Positions 24,287 to 32,041 are shown, counted from the first letter of the stretch. The stretch is DNA of 32,041 bases from an uncultured Thermomicrobiales bacterium (GCA_902806405.1 CADCWL010000083.1:1-32041), one strand, 5' to 3'. A program made the numbers and translations. Notes: a model not told the origin generated them from the letters alone.

Positions 24287-25357
24287 TCAGGCCTGGGACG
24301 TCGACGCGTGGCCGGTGCCGGTGGGCACCGGCGGCGGGCGGAGCGGGGTCGGCGCGGGGCCGGTCTCGCGCCGAGCGAGCCACGCCTCGGCGGCCGCCTC
24401 CAGACGCGTCCACTGCGGATCGTTCGGATCGATCGGAACGGGACCATTCAGGACCACGTCCCGCCCATTCGACCGACCATATCGGCGCTCGGCGGCGGCC
24501 GTCGCTCCATCAGAGGAAACCGTCGGGCGGGTCGGCGCCACCGGGAGCGCCGCGGTTTCGGCGGCATGGGGGGCGGAGGTCGCCGCTCCCCAGAGTGCCG
24601 CAACGTCGGCCGGCACCCATTCCTCCGTGACGACCTCGGATGCGGGGCCCGTCGCCCTTCCCGGGCGCGTCGACCCGTCGGCGAGGAACCGCCCGGTCGC
24701 CGGCGGCGAGCCGCTCGCGCGGTCGACGACGGCATGGTCGGCCGAGTTAGCTGCCCAGCCCCAACCGTTGGACATGCCATCGCGGGGCGCGGGGCCTCCT
24801 TCACCGTCCGGGGCGGGGGACCGCCGAGCCTCGCCGTTGGCGTCCATCGGGACGACATCGCTCCGGGGAGCCGACCAAGTGTCGGTCGCTTCCGCCCAGG
24901 AAGCGAAGGCAGCGTCGTCCTCCAGGGTCCAGCCGTCCGGTGGTGAACCGGCGTCTCCTCGCCGGGTTGCCGCCGTGGCGCTGTTTCCGCTTGGGAAAGA
25001 GGCGAGAGTTCCCGCTCGGGCGGCGAGCCCGCCGCGCAACCGCGAGCCACCGCTTGCCGACCGCGGCCGTGGCGAGGCCGCCCGGTGCTCCTCGAGAGGT
25101 GATGAGCCCCTTGCTCCCGCGGTTCGGACGGCCCCGCCCACCGTCAGCCCGGCATGGACGGCGAGTAACCCCCCCCACCACGCCAACGGGCGCCAGAACC
25201 AGATCTCGCCGGGCGATCGCAGCAGATTGAGCAGTGTCAGCAGCATGGCGCCAAGGAGGAACGCACCAAGGTGCAGCACCAGACCCGACGGCCCCAGGAG
25301 CCACCGTCCGAGCCCCCGCCCGAGCAGTTGTGCCCGGTCCGACCCGTTGCGCTCCAT
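24287..25357 (-). CDS. 2TM-domain membrane protein with a long disordered tail
   Basis: This 356-residue protein of unknown function has a membrane hairpin at the N-terminus: helix 1 at about 24-46 (VLHLGAFLLGAMLLTLLNLL), the loop SPGEIWFWRPLAWWG, and helix 2 at about 57-76 with His68. That arrangement matches the '2TM' domain often found next to histidine kinases, where His and WFxWP-type aromatics are conserved. The remaining 280 residues are Gly/Ser/Ala/Pro-rich and low-complexity, with Trp-containing short segments (about 143-160 and 245-262) and a final helix WTRLEAAAEAWLARR near 318-332. Coding is supported by GC third-position bias on this strand; the tail composition makes exact length uncertain. 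The tail could be a cytoplasmic docking region. Confidence 0.6.
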   Translation of the reverse strand: MERNGSDRAQLLGRGLGRWLLGPSGLVLHLGAFLLGAMLLTLLNLLRSPGEIWFWRPLAWWGGLLAVHAGLTVGGAVRTAGARGSSPLEEHRAASPRPRSASGGSRLRGGLAARAGTLASFPSGNSATAATRRGDAGSPPDGWTLEDDAAFASWAEATDTWSAPRSDVVPMDANGEARRSPAPDGEGGPAPRDGMSNGWGWAANSADHAVVDRASGSPPATGRFLADGSTRPGRATGPASEVVTEEWVPADVAALWGAATSAPHAAETAALPVAPTRPTVSSDGATAAAERRYGRSNGRDVVLNGPVPIDPNDPQWTRLEAAAEAWLARRETGPAPTPLRPPPVPTGTGHASTSQA

Positions 25358-25407
25358 TCCTGCCCCCGACCACCCGCGCCTCGCGCGGGCGGCGTGCGCC
25401 GGCCCGG

Positions 25408-25854
25408 CTACGGCGAGCCGAGCAGACCGACGATCCGTTCCACCTGACGGCGATCGTTCGCGTGCAGTTCCCTGATCCGGGTCCGGATCGGCTCGCCGCT
25501 CTCGATCGGCCGGTCCCAGTCTTCGTCCGGTAGCGTCCGCAGCAGGGCGAGGGTCGATTCCCGCGCCGTGCCGAACTGCGACAGGATCGACGCCGTCGTG
25601 TCCTCCGGCCCTTCGGTACCGATCACCGGGGTGTCGTCCTCCCCGAACATCTCGGGCATCGGGACGCCGGTGACGCGCTCCTTCAAAGCCTGGGTAAAGC
25701 GCAGTTCGCTGTCACGTAGCCGCGAGACGACCTCTCGCACCGATCCGCCCGATCCCCCCTGCATCTGGAGACGATCCTCTGGCTGCGGCCGCACCTTCGC
25801 GTTCAATTCCCGGTACGTGGCGATCAGGCCGTTGATCAGCTCCTGGTCCGGCAT
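25408..25854 (-). CDS. DinB-like four-helix protein
   Basis: This 148-residue protein has the helical pattern of the DinB/YfiT-type four-helix bundle: an N-terminal helix (LINGLIATYRELNAKV), a second (SVREVVSRLRDSELRFTQALKERV), a third (TTASILSQFGTARESTLALLRTL) followed by DWDRPI, and a last helix with RELHANDRRQVERI. In metal-dependent members three His residues bind metal; here only His132 (LHANDRR) is clear, so metal binding may be lost. The family includes thiol-dependent transferases. ATG 25854 is preceded by AGGGG at suitable distance. It is a single gene, divergent from the zinc-ribbon protein. Confidence 0.7.
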   Translation of the reverse strand: MPDQELINGLIATYRELNAKVRPQPEDRLQMQGGSGGSVREVVSRLRDSELRFTQALKERVTGVPMPEMFGEDDTPVIGTEGPEDTTASILSQFGTARESTLALLRTLPDEDWDRPIESGEPIRTRIRELHANDRRQVERIVGLLGSP

Positions 25855-26121
25855 TTGGTACCCCTATGACCGGGCGACCATGATCGGCACCGGCTCCGCC
25901 GGCGCGCCCCGCTCGCCGCGATCGCTCACCGCTCCACGCACAACGCTTGCCGCGATTGTACGCCCGCCCTTTCGCGCCGCCAACAGCCCCCGGCCTTCCC
26001 CAACGCCGTGGTCGCCCAGCAGGGGCGATGCTAGACTCGGCGTATCGAAACCCGTCCCGACCGGCGGCGCCAGCAGGAGTGCGGCGGAGGGCCGGCTACC
26101 ACCAGGGAGCGTCGCCGACCC

Positions 26122-26505
26122 ATGGAGCCTGTCGAGACGCACAACCCCCCGCGCGATCGGGTCCGCGTGCCGACGCCACTGCGCTGCCCGATCTGCGACG
26201 GCGAGCTCGAGGAGACGCTGATCCGCGACCTCGGCGGCGTCACCGCCGACCTGATCTGGCAACTGCACGCCGGCCGCTGCCCGGAGCACGGCTGGTTCCA
26301 GACCGAGGTCATCTCACGGCCGCCGTGGGAGATCTTCGCGGTCAACAAGCCGTTCGGGGTCGCCCGGCGGCTGGTGATCGACGGCCAGGACGTCTATTCC
26401 TTCCCCACCGTCTGGAACGATCTTCCGCCCGCGGCGAGGCGGCAACGGGTGGATCCCCTCGATCCCCGCTACTGGCGCGTCCGCCGGAGGGCCGACGCCG
26501 GCTAG
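26122..26505 (+). CDS. Small zinc-ribbon-like protein of unknown function
   Basis: This 127-residue protein has CPIC (Cys22, Cys25) and, 27 residues later, CPEHGW (Cys53, His56), a probable zinc-binding site. Between them is a conserved-looking stretch LIRDLGGVTADLIWQLHAG. The second half is basic with PPWEIFAVNKPFGVARR and a Arg-rich end. I know no function; the type suggests binding of nucleic acid or protein. AGGGAG precedes the ATG by about 16 bases, rather far. It is followed 17 bases later by the AI-2E-type transporter frame and may be co-transcribed with it. Confidence 0.68.
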   Translation: MEPVETHNPPRDRVRVPTPLRCPICDGELEETLIRDLGGVTADLIWQLHAGRCPEHGWFQTEVISRPPWEIFAVNKPFGVARRLVIDGQDVYSFPTVWNDLPPAARRQRVDPLDPRYWRVRRRADAG

Positions 26506-26522
26506 CGGACGACCCGTCGGCA

Positions 26523-27980
26523 ATGCAGACCGATCGACCCGCTGGGGCCGAGATGCGCGGTGCGGGGTTCACGGTGCGCGGTTTTGGCTTTGGGGGCGCG
26601 GCGGGGCCGGCCCGGGGGGCGACGGTGAGCCGATCGGTCGACGCGACACCCTCCGTCGGCATCCCTGTCGCTCCCCCCACGGGGGTGCCGCCGGTCGTTG
26701 GCCGTGCCCCCGCTTCCGAGACGATGGATCGGGAGCGGCGTCCGGGCCTGACCCCCTTTAGCCTCTTTCTGACGTTGCTCGTCGCCTACGTCCTCTACAA
26801 GGTTCAGCTGGTCCTGATCCTGGTCCTGATGTCGGTCCTCCTGGCGACAATCATCGAGCGCCCCGTCCACCTGCTGGAGCGACGCCACGTGCCGCGCGGG
26901 CTCGGGATCCTCATCACCTACATCGCCATCATCGCCGGGCTCGCCCTCTTCTCCGCGTCGCTGGCGCCCCAGATCGGTGAGCAGGCCGGCAATTTTCGGG
27001 AGCAGGCTCCCGACCAGCTACGGCTGCTGCGCGACGAGTGGCGGGAGAGCGGCAATCCGCTCCTGAACGGAGCCGGTGCGAACCTGGTGAACCAGGGGAT
27101 CGGCATCATCAGCGACCCCACCCCCAACGTCGACGTAAACCAGGAGGCGGCGATCGGCGTCGCTACCAGCGTCGGCGGCGGCATCGTCAGCACCCTCACC
27201 GTCTTCGTGATCGCCTTCTACTACCTGATGGAGAAGGCCTGGCTCCGCCGGCTGGTTCTCCTCGAGATCGCCCCGGCCAGCCGGGACCGGGTGAACCGGG
27301 TCTGGGACAACGTCGAAGCCAAGGTGGGCGACTGGCTCCGCGGCCAGTTGCTGCTCTCCTTGACGGTCGGGCTGTTGGCGACGGTCGGCTACGCCGTCCT
27401 CCAGGTGCCATTCTGGCCCGTGCTCGGGCTGTGGGCCGGATTGACCGAAGTCATCCCAATCGCCGGCCCCTGGATTGGTGGCATCCCGGCGGTCGTCCTC
27501 GCCTTGACGAAATCCTGGAACCTCGGCCTCCTCGTGATCGGCTTCATCGTCATCATCCAGCTGCTGGAAAACACCGTCCTGGTGCCGCGCATCATGCGCG
27601 GCGCCGTCGGCCTGACGCCGATGACCGTCTTCGTCGCGATCCTGGCCGGTACCAGCTTTCTGAACCTGGCCGGTGCCTTACTAGCGATCCCCGTGGCCGC
27701 CGCCGTCCAGGTCGTGCTCACGGACTACCTCGCGACCCGACGCCAGGCCCAGCGCGGGATCGACACCACCCCACCCGGTTGGCGCTGGATGCGCGGTCCC
27801 CTCCTGCCCGTTCCCCTCCACCCGACCCCGGTCGATCCCTCGGAACTTGCCCCCCACCGCCCCGTCGTCCCGCCCGAGACGCCGCCTCCGGCCTCCGATG
27901 CCCCTCCTGCGGCCCCCGCCGTCGGCTGGACGAGCGACCTCCTGGCCCGCGCCACGAAACGGACGCGCGGCGAGGACTGA
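26523..27980 (+). CDS. AI-2E family (PerM-like) transporter; start uncertain
   Basis: This is a member of the AI-2E/UPF0118 family of membrane exporters (some members export autoinducer-2, others act as Na+/H+ antiporters). The core begins near MDRERRPG (ATG 26724) with TM1 and TM2 (LFLTLLVAYVLY, VLILVLMSVLLATI), then the extracytoplasmic helical domain, and C-terminal helices with PIAGPWIGGIPAVV and the family signature LLENTVLVPRIM. The C-terminus adds about 70 Pro-rich residues with cytoplasmic character. Starting at ATG 26523 adds a 67-residue disordered Gly/Pro-rich leader; the family normally starts close to TM1, so ATG 26724 is equally likely. Substrate unknown. Confidence 0.88.
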   Translation: MQTDRPAGAEMRGAGFTVRGFGFGGAAGPARGATVSRSVDATPSVGIPVAPPTGVPPVVGRAPASETMDRERRPGLTPFSLFLTLLVAYVLYKVQLVLILVLMSVLLATIIERPVHLLERRHVPRGLGILITYIAIIAGLALFSASLAPQIGEQAGNFREQAPDQLRLLRDEWRESGNPLLNGAGANLVNQGIGIISDPTPNVDVNQEAAIGVATSVGGGIVSTLTVFVIAFYYLMEKAWLRRLVLLEIAPASRDRVNRVWDNVEAKVGDWLRGQLLLSLTVGLLATVGYAVLQVPFWPVLGLWAGLTEVIPIAGPWIGGIPAVVLALTKSWNLGLLVIGFIVIIQLLENTVLVPRIMRGAVGLTPMTVFVAILAGTSFLNLAGALLAIPVAAAVQVVLTDYLATRRQAQRGIDTTPPGWRWMRGPLLPVPLHPTPVDPSELAPHRPVVPPETPPPASDAPPAAPAVGWTSDLLARATKRTRGED

Positions 27981-28047
27981 GCGGGGGCGCTGGAGACGCG
28001 TCATCCCTCGTCCGGGGCGGCAAGCCCCCACGTTCAGGTCCGCAGCT

Positions 28048-28067
28048 CGGCACGGTGGGCCGTGCCG
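28048..28067. terminator. Hairpin between convergent genes
   Basis: CGGCACGG (28048-28055) pairs perfectly with CCGTGCCG (28060-28067) around a TGGG loop. It lies between the AI-2E-type gene and the convergent small gene at 28129. No T-run follows. A bidirectional terminator role is inferred from position. Confidence 0.5.
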
Positions 28068-28128
28068 CGTCGCCTCCCGGAGCCAGCCGGTCCCACCGGT
28101 CTCCTTCGCCCCCTCCCGCTCCCGCGCC

Positions 28129-28413
28129 CTACTCCGGCCCCCTCCGCCTCGGCGGCCGGATCAGCAGCTCGATCCCCGCCTCGACGATCTCGAAGACGTA
28201 CCCCCCCACCGAGGCGACCGCCGGCGAGCTGATCTCCCCCCACCGGACCTCGACCTGGTGGCCGTCCACCTCGACGGTCTTCGTCGCCTCCAGGCTGAAC
28301 GACTGCCGCGGGTTGCGGTAGATCATCCGCGCGCCCCCCGCGAGGTCGACCGCCGCCTCGGCCAACTCCGTCGCCCGCTCCTGGGAGAGCGGCTCCCGAT
28401 CCGCGTCGCCCAT
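28129..28413 (-). CDS. Small protein of unknown function
   Basis: This 94-residue protein has an excellent ribosome-binding site (GGAGGAGGG before ATG 28413). The N-terminal half is helical and acidic (ERATELAEAAVDLAGGARMIYR). The second half has beta-like strands: FSLEATKTVEVDGHQVEVRWG, then AVASVGGYVFEIVEAGIELLI, ending in a basic tail. No metal or catalytic motif is visible. It is divergent from the M20 amidohydrolase with 130 bases between starts; that region holds a 10-bp palindrome ACGGTACCGT at 28463-28472. The family is not recognised. Confidence 0.68.
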   Translation of the reverse strand: MGDADREPLSQERATELAEAAVDLAGGARMIYRNPRQSFSLEATKTVEVDGHQVEVRWGEISSPAVASVGGYVFEIVEAGIELLIRPPRRRGPE

Positions 28414-28543
28414 CCGCGCCCTCCTCCCTCTCCCTTTGGCCGTGTCGGGTCGATCATCCCATACGGTACCGTCAGATCGCGCCGGTTCTCTGCTATCGTC
28501 AGTCGCACGTTCGGTTCGGATTCGTGGAGAGGGGCGAGACGAG

Positions 28544-29737
28544 ATGGTGACGGAGACGCGGCTGCGGAACGACATCGACGAGATCCTGCCGGGGGTGATC
28601 GCCGATCGGCGGGATTTCCATCAGCACCCGGAGATGGGTTTCCAGGAGGTCCGCACCTCCGGCATCGTCGCCGAGCGGCTGCGCGCACTCGGCGTCGAGG
28701 ATGTCCGAACGGGGATCGCCAAGACCGGCGTCACCGGCCTGATCCGGGGCACCGCCGGCGGCACCGGCAGGACGGTCCTGCTCCGCGCCGACATGGACGC
28801 CCTGCCGATCCAGGAGGAGAACGCGGTCGACTACCGCTCGCAGCACGAGGGCGTGATGCACGCCTGCGGCCACGACGGCCACACCGCGATGCTGCTCGGC
28901 ACGGCCCGCCTCCTTCAGGAGCGCCGCGATACCTTCGCCGGCACGGTCAAGGTCCTCTTCCAGCCGGCCGAAGAGGGGGGCGGCGGCGCCAAGGTGATGA
29001 TCGACGAGGGGGTCTTGGAGGACCCGAAGGTCGACGCCGCCTTCGGCATCCACGTCGCCCAGGAGGTGCCGGTCGGCACGATCGAGCTGCGCGCCGGACC
29101 GGCGATGGCCGCCTCCGACAGCTTCACCTTCGTCATCCAGGGCAAGGGTGGCCACGGCGCTCGGCCGCAGGCGACGGTCGACCCGATCGCCGTCGGCGCC
29201 CAGATCGTCGTCGCCCTCCAGACGATCGTCAGCCGCGAGCTCGACCCGACCCACCAGGGGGTCGTCACCGTCGGCGCCTTCCGGGCCGGTGAGGCGGCGA
29301 ACGTGATCCCGGACACGGCCGAGCTGCGCGGCACCGTCCGCTCCTTCACCCCCGAGAACCGACAGCTGCTCGCCGAGCGGATCGAGGCGATCGTCCGCGG
29401 CGTCGCCGCCGCGATGCGGGCTGAGGTCGACTTCCGCTACCGCTTCGGCTACCCGCCCACGGTCAACGACGCCGCGATGACCGAGCTGGTCCGTGGCGCG
29501 GTCGGTGCGGTCGTCGGCGCCGAGCGGGTGATCGACGGTCCCCAGCACATGGGCGCCGAGGATTTCAGCTACTTCCTTGAGCGCGTCCCCGGCTGCTTCT
29601 GGTTCGTCGGCAGCAAGAACGAGGAGCGGGGCCTCGTCTGGGGCCACCACCACCCCCGCTTCGACATCGACGAGGCCGCCCTCGGCATCGGCATCGAATC
29701 CGTTGTGGCGACGACGCTGCGTTATCTGTCGTCGTAG
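28544..29737 (+). CDS. M20-family amidohydrolase (IAA-amino-acid hydrolase/hippurate hydrolase-like)
   Basis: This 397-residue zinc or manganese amidohydrolase removes acyl or amino groups from N-acyl amino acids or related amides. Metal ligands are visible as in the family: Cys108 and His110 (HACGHDGHTAM), Glu143-Glu144 (FQPAEEGGGGA), His170 (FGIHVA), and the C-terminal His in GPQHMGAEDFSYF (about 335) that binds the second metal. The dimerisation domain (about 193-305) contains GKGGHGARP. A strong GGAGAGGGG precedes ATG 28544. Typical length and no signal peptide indicate a cytoplasmic enzyme. The true substrate cannot be assigned. A decayed toxin-antitoxin locus follows about 100 bases downstream. 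Confidence 0.92.
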   Translation: MVTETRLRNDIDEILPGVIADRRDFHQHPEMGFQEVRTSGIVAERLRALGVEDVRTGIAKTGVTGLIRGTAGGTGRTVLLRADMDALPIQEENAVDYRSQHEGVMHACGHDGHTAMLLGTARLLQERRDTFAGTVKVLFQPAEEGGGGAKVMIDEGVLEDPKVDAAFGIHVAQEVPVGTIELRAGPAMAASDSFTFVIQGKGGHGARPQATVDPIAVGAQIVVALQTIVSRELDPTHQGVVTVGAFRAGEAANVIPDTAELRGTVRSFTPENRQLLAERIEAIVRGVAAAMRAEVDFRYRFGYPPTVNDAAMTELVRGAVGAVVGAERVIDGPQHMGAEDFSYFLERVPGCFWFVGSKNEERGLVWGHHHPRFDIDEAALGIGIESVVATTLRYLSS

Positions 29738-29833
29738 ACGATCGGCCGCGGGACCGGCGACGTCCTCGGTCGCGGTCCCACGGAAAGCCCACGCGACTGG
29801 GCCACGCTCCCGCCCGGGCAAGGAGGGGAGAGC

Positions 29834-30081
29834 ATGGCCATCGCCGCCAGGGCGCACCGGCGTGTCCACGCCGCGATGCCGGAGGAGTTGGTCGGGGAGG
29901 TCGATGCGCTGGTCGGAAAGCGGCGTCGCGGCCGAATCATCACGGACGCGGTCGAGGAGAAGGTGAACGCCTCCGCCGGGTCGAGTCCCTCGAGCGGGTG
30001 ACCGGGTCGTCGACGGGAGGCGGTAGCCCCGAGTGGGAGACGCGCGAGGCAACCGCCGAGTGGCTGCGCGACCTCCGCCGG
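29834..30081 (+). pseudogene. Frameshifted ribbon-helix-helix antitoxin (VapB-type)
   Basis: This relic begins with a perfect ribosome-binding site (AAGGAGGGGAGAGC) and ATG 29834. The first frame reads RRVHAAMPEELVGEVDALVG, then RGRIITDAVEEKV, a typical ribbon-helix-helix DNA-binding domain, and stops prematurely at 29999 after 55 residues. Near 29963 a one-base frameshift puts the rest in another frame: ERLRRVESLERV, then SPEWETREATAEWLRDLRR, which is the toxin-binding C-terminal tail (the P-E-W-x-T-P-E block). The 55-residue product could still bind DNA but would lack the toxin-neutralising part. Downstream is the broken toxin. Confidence 0.75.
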
Positions 30082-30518
30082 GGCTGGAGGCAACGGAGCG
30101 AGTCGGACTCCTCGGCGACGTCGCGGCCGATGGGGCTCCCTACTTGCTCTGCAGCCCGGTCTCGGTCGATGTCTCACTCGAACGGGTGCCGACGGCGACC
30201 TGGCTCCGGAATCGGCCGCGAAGCCCGGAGGTTGTCGGCGTTTTTGGCGGCAACGTCGCCGAGTTCTGTCACGGTCCGCGGCCCGGCGAACGCGGGATGT
30301 AGGCGGCCTTTCCTGCCGATCTCAAATCCTCGGCGGTCATGCCGGAGGTGGCGATGCGCGGCGGCGCCTTCCGGGACGACGCCCGGCAAGGAGGTGCGAT
30401 CCTGCCACCGCGGGCGCCGGTTGCGGCGACCGCGGTGGCGGTCGGCGCGATCCTGGTAAGGAGCAAGGTCAAGGGTTTCCCGGGGCCCGACGCTCGGATC
30501 GTCCGCATCGGGACCTAA
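30082..30518 (+). pseudogene. Decayed VapC-type PIN-domain toxin
   Basis: This relic lies right after the antitoxin relic and is read in one frame with an in-frame TAG at 30300-30302. The first part shows ERVGLLGDVAADGAP and LCSPVSVDV, which resemble the first helices and strand of a PIN domain. The expected N-terminal DTS motif with the first catalytic Asp is missing. After the stop the same frame gives RDDARQGGAILPP, then [29 protein letters not shown] and TAA at 30516. This matches the PIN C-terminus (ALIAATALxxGxxLVTxNxKDFP). The catalytic Asp before IAATA appears lost (RAPVAATA). Nonsense mutation plus missing N-terminus indicate no activity. Confidence 0.7.
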
Positions 30519-30666
30519 TCCGAACCGTGCCAGCCCCTTATTAATGGCCGAAGTCGATCAACAACTCTACAATGGCAATGTGCGTCAATATGACGACCTC
30601 GCCAGAGACCGTCCTCCCGATCGCCCCACCGATCGCGTCTGCCGCCCGCGTCACCAAGGAGCACCC

Positions 30667-31542
30667 ATGGTCGCCACCGATCCCCACCTCGCCGCCACCG
30701 GCTACGCCCACCCCGAGGTCCTGGTCTCCACCGAGTGGGTCGCCGCCCACCTCGACGATCCGAAGGTCCGGATCGTGGAGTCGGACGAGGACATCCTCCT
30801 CTACGAGATCGGCCACATCCCCGGCGCCGTCAAGCTCGACTGGCAGACCGACCTTCAGGACCAGGTCGCCCGCGAGTTTGTCGACAAGGCGGGCTTCGAG
30901 GCGCTGATGGCCCGGGCGGGCATCGCCAACGACACCACGGTCGTCTTCTACGGCGACAGGAACAACTGGTACGCCACCTACACCTTCTGGCTCTTCACTT
31001 ACTACGGACACGCCGACTGCCGGGTGATGGACGGCGGCCGCACCAAATGGGAGGCGGAAGGCCGCCCCTACACCCGAGAGATGCCGTCGTACCCGGCAAC
31101 GACCTACTCGGCGCAGGAGCCGAACCCGGCGATCCGCGCCTTCCGCGACGATGTCCTGGCGGCCGTCCGCGCCGGCGCGCCCGCCCTCGTCGACGTCCGC
31201 TCTCCCCAGGAGTTCAGCGGCGAGGTGATCTCGATGATGGGCTACCCCCAGGAGGGCGCCCAGCGTGGCGGCCACGTCAAGGGGGCCCGCAACATCCCCT
31301 GGGGCAAGGCCGCCAACCCGGACGGTACCTTCAAGCCGGTCGAAGAGCTGCGCGCCCTTTACGAAGGGGAAGGCATCACCCCCGACCAGGACGTCATCTC
31401 CTACTGCCGGATCGGCGAGCGCTCCAGCCACACCTGGTTCGTGCTCACCCACCTCCTCGGCTATCCCAACGTCCGCAACTACGACGGGAGCTGGACCGAA
31501 TACGGGAGCATGGTCGGGGTGCCGATCGAGAAGGGAGCGTAG
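30667..31542 (+). CDS. Thiosulfate sulfurtransferase with two rhodanese domains
   Basis: This 291-residue enzyme has two rhodanese modules of the thiosulfate/3-mercaptopyruvate sulfurtransferase type. The N-terminal domain (about 15-130) is inactive, as usual, and contains [10 protein letters not shown] and [15 protein letters not shown]. The C-terminal domain (about 155-285) has the catalytic Cys247 in [12 protein letters not shown], the loop typical for thiosulfate-type enzymes, and the CH2 segments [11 protein letters not shown]. The start at ATG 30667 has AAGGAG five bases upstream, so the longer frame from 30544 is not used. Cytoplasmic sulfane-sulfur transfer or cyanide detoxification is the expected role. 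An AT-richer stretch at 30538-30600 with TACAAT at 30568-30573 may hold the promoter, but no -35 is clear. Confidence 0.93.
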   Translation: MVATDPHLAATGYAHPEVLVSTEWVAAHLDDPKVRIVESDEDILLYEIGHIPGAVKLDWQTDLQDQVAREFVDKAGFEALMARAGIANDTTVVFYGDRNNWYATYTFWLFTYYGHADCRVMDGGRTKWEAEGRPYTREMPSYPATTYSAQEPNPAIRAFRDDVLAAVRAGAPALVDVRSPQEFSGEVISMMGYPQEGAQRGGHVKGARNIPWGKAANPDGTFKPVEELRALYEGEGITPDQDVISYCRIGERSSHTWFVLTHLLGYPNVRNYDGSWTEYGSMVGVPIEKGA

Positions 31543-31576
31543 CGGGGAAGGGGAACGACGGCAGCGGAGACGAGCA

Positions 31577-31605
31577 TGGCGGCGGGGCGGCCCGCCCCGC
31601 CGCCA
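31577..31605. terminator. Strong GC hairpin between convergent genes
   Basis: The 12 bases GGCGGCGGGGCG (31578-31589) pair perfectly with 31593-31604 around a 3-base loop, and an outer T-A pair (31577/31605) extends the stem to 13 bp. It sits between the rhodanese gene and the convergent GNAT gene. There is no T-run. It is the most stable hairpin I found in the window and is likely a bidirectional terminator. Confidence 0.6.
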
Positions 31606-31612
31606 CCGACCG

Positions 31613-32041
31613 TTAGCGCAGGTACTGCAGCGTGGGGAATGCTTCCGCGAAGCCGACGCTCGCATACAGTCCCCTTGCCGAGCCGTTCCCGCTCATGCTC
31701 GTGACCTTGATCAGCCCCGCTCCCGCCGCCATCATCCGCCGCAGCCCCTCCGTCGGCAGCGCCCGGCCGATGCCGCTCCACTGGTAGGCGTCCTCCGCCC
31801 GGACCGGCTCGAAGAGGCCGACCCCGTTGATCGGGTCGACCCAGCAGAGGCAGTGGGCGGCGACCTTCCCGGCCTCCGTCCGCACGCCGAGGTCGAGCTC
31901 CGGCCGGTAGAGCGAGCACTCCCGCAGCCGCTCCGCGACCCGCTCGCCGTTGCGCTTCACCAGGTGGTGGGGGCGACCGGGCGGGCGCGAGCGATCGTCG
32001 TCGAACCACATGCCCACCGGCAGCGGGCGGGGTGCGGGCGG
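31613..32041 (-). CDS. GNAT-type N-acetyltransferase, 5' part beyond the window
   Basis: This is the C-terminal part of a GNAT-fold protein; the frame is open to the window end, and the upstream residues PLPVGM look like continuing protein, so the start lies outside. Visible are YRPELDLGVRTEAG, AAHCLCWVDPINGVGLFEPV (the beta-4 strand block), then WSGIGRALPTEGLRRM, where the acetyl-CoA loop (Q/R-x-x-G-x-G/A) should be, and SMSGNGSARGLYASVGF, the typical C-terminal motif. The acetyl-CoA loop is only partly conserved (QWSGIG), so binding may be altered. The substrate is unknown. It converges on the rhodanese gene. Confidence 0.72.
   Translation of the reverse strand, partial: PPAPRPLPVGMWFDDDRSRPPGRPHHLVKRNGERVAERLRECSLYRPELDLGVRTEAGKVAAHCLCWVDPINGVGLFEPVRAEDAYQWSGIGRALPTEGLRRMMAAGAGLIKVTSMSGNGSARGLYASVGFAEAFPTLQYLR

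Noticed and set aside
28499..30052. 517-codon open frame on the minus strand
   Set aside because: It is antisense to the M20 amidohydrolase, which shows all metal ligands.
30568..30573. TACAAT as a sigma-70 -10 box for the rhodanese gene
   Set aside because: The hexamer is good, but no acceptable -35 element lies 16-18 bases upstream, so I do not list it as a feature.
1..32041. CRISPR array, tRNA, rRNA, intact insertion sequence or phage
   Set aside because: No regularly spaced repeats, no T-arm or rRNA-like sequences and no transposase or phage structural genes were seen on either strand.

Overview
This window comes from a high-GC bacterium. Gene content and codon use suggest a Chloroflexota of the Thermomicrobia/Sphaerobacter type: F420-dependent oxidoreductase, Tat-exported solute-binding protein, acidic Tat lipoprotein, GH4 glycosidase with ABC import. 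The taxonomic call is an inference. There are no rRNA or tRNA genes and no CRISPR array, and I see no intact transposase. Most long antisense reading frames are by-products of the GC-rich third codon position.

Layout. 1-1.1 kb: end of an MFS transporter. 1.1-3.1 kb: a gene graveyard on the minus strand, holding a decayed VapB/VapC toxin-antitoxin pair, the C-terminal half of a molybdopterin-dehydrogenase FAD subunit, and the MarR half of an HTH/GNAT regulator. 3.3-5.0 kb: a secreted two-domain protein divergent from a small membrane protein. 5.15-5.5 kb: an atypical receiver-domain protein. 5.7-6.5 kb: a decayed alpha/beta-hydrolase-3 esterase. 6.9-12.4 kb: minus-strand genes for an SDR, an erythromycin-esterase-like protein, an F420-type oxidoreductase, a very short polyacidic lipoprotein and a second SDR. 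12.8-13.8 kb: a ParB-like-fold protein.

13.9-20.7 kb is the most coherent functional block. A minus-strand operon encodes a Tat-exported sugar-binding protein and two ABC permeases. Divergent from it is a plus-strand set of a GH4 NAD-dependent glycosidase, a glucosamine-6-phosphate deaminase-like protein and a BadF/BadG-type amino-sugar kinase. A perfect 9-bp inverted repeat lies in the shared promoter region. Together they look like an uptake and catabolic locus for an amino-sugar glycoside. The transport ATPase and an N-acetylglucosamine-6-phosphate deacetylase are not in the window.

20.7-32 kb: an alpha/beta hydrolase divergent from an HtrA-type lipoprotein protease, a YihY/BrkB membrane protein, a 2TM-domain protein with a long disordered tail, a DinB-like protein, a small zinc-ribbon protein, an AI-2E family transporter, a small conserved-looking protein, an M20 amidohydrolase, a second decayed VapBC locus, a two-domain rhodanese, and a GNAT protein cut by the window end. 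Three convergent gene pairs are separated by perfect GC-rich hairpins that probably act as bidirectional terminators.

The main discoveries are five or more relics that can only be seen by joining reading frames, the polyacidic Tat lipoprotein, and the amino-sugar locus. I found no clear evidence of a completely new multi-gene system.
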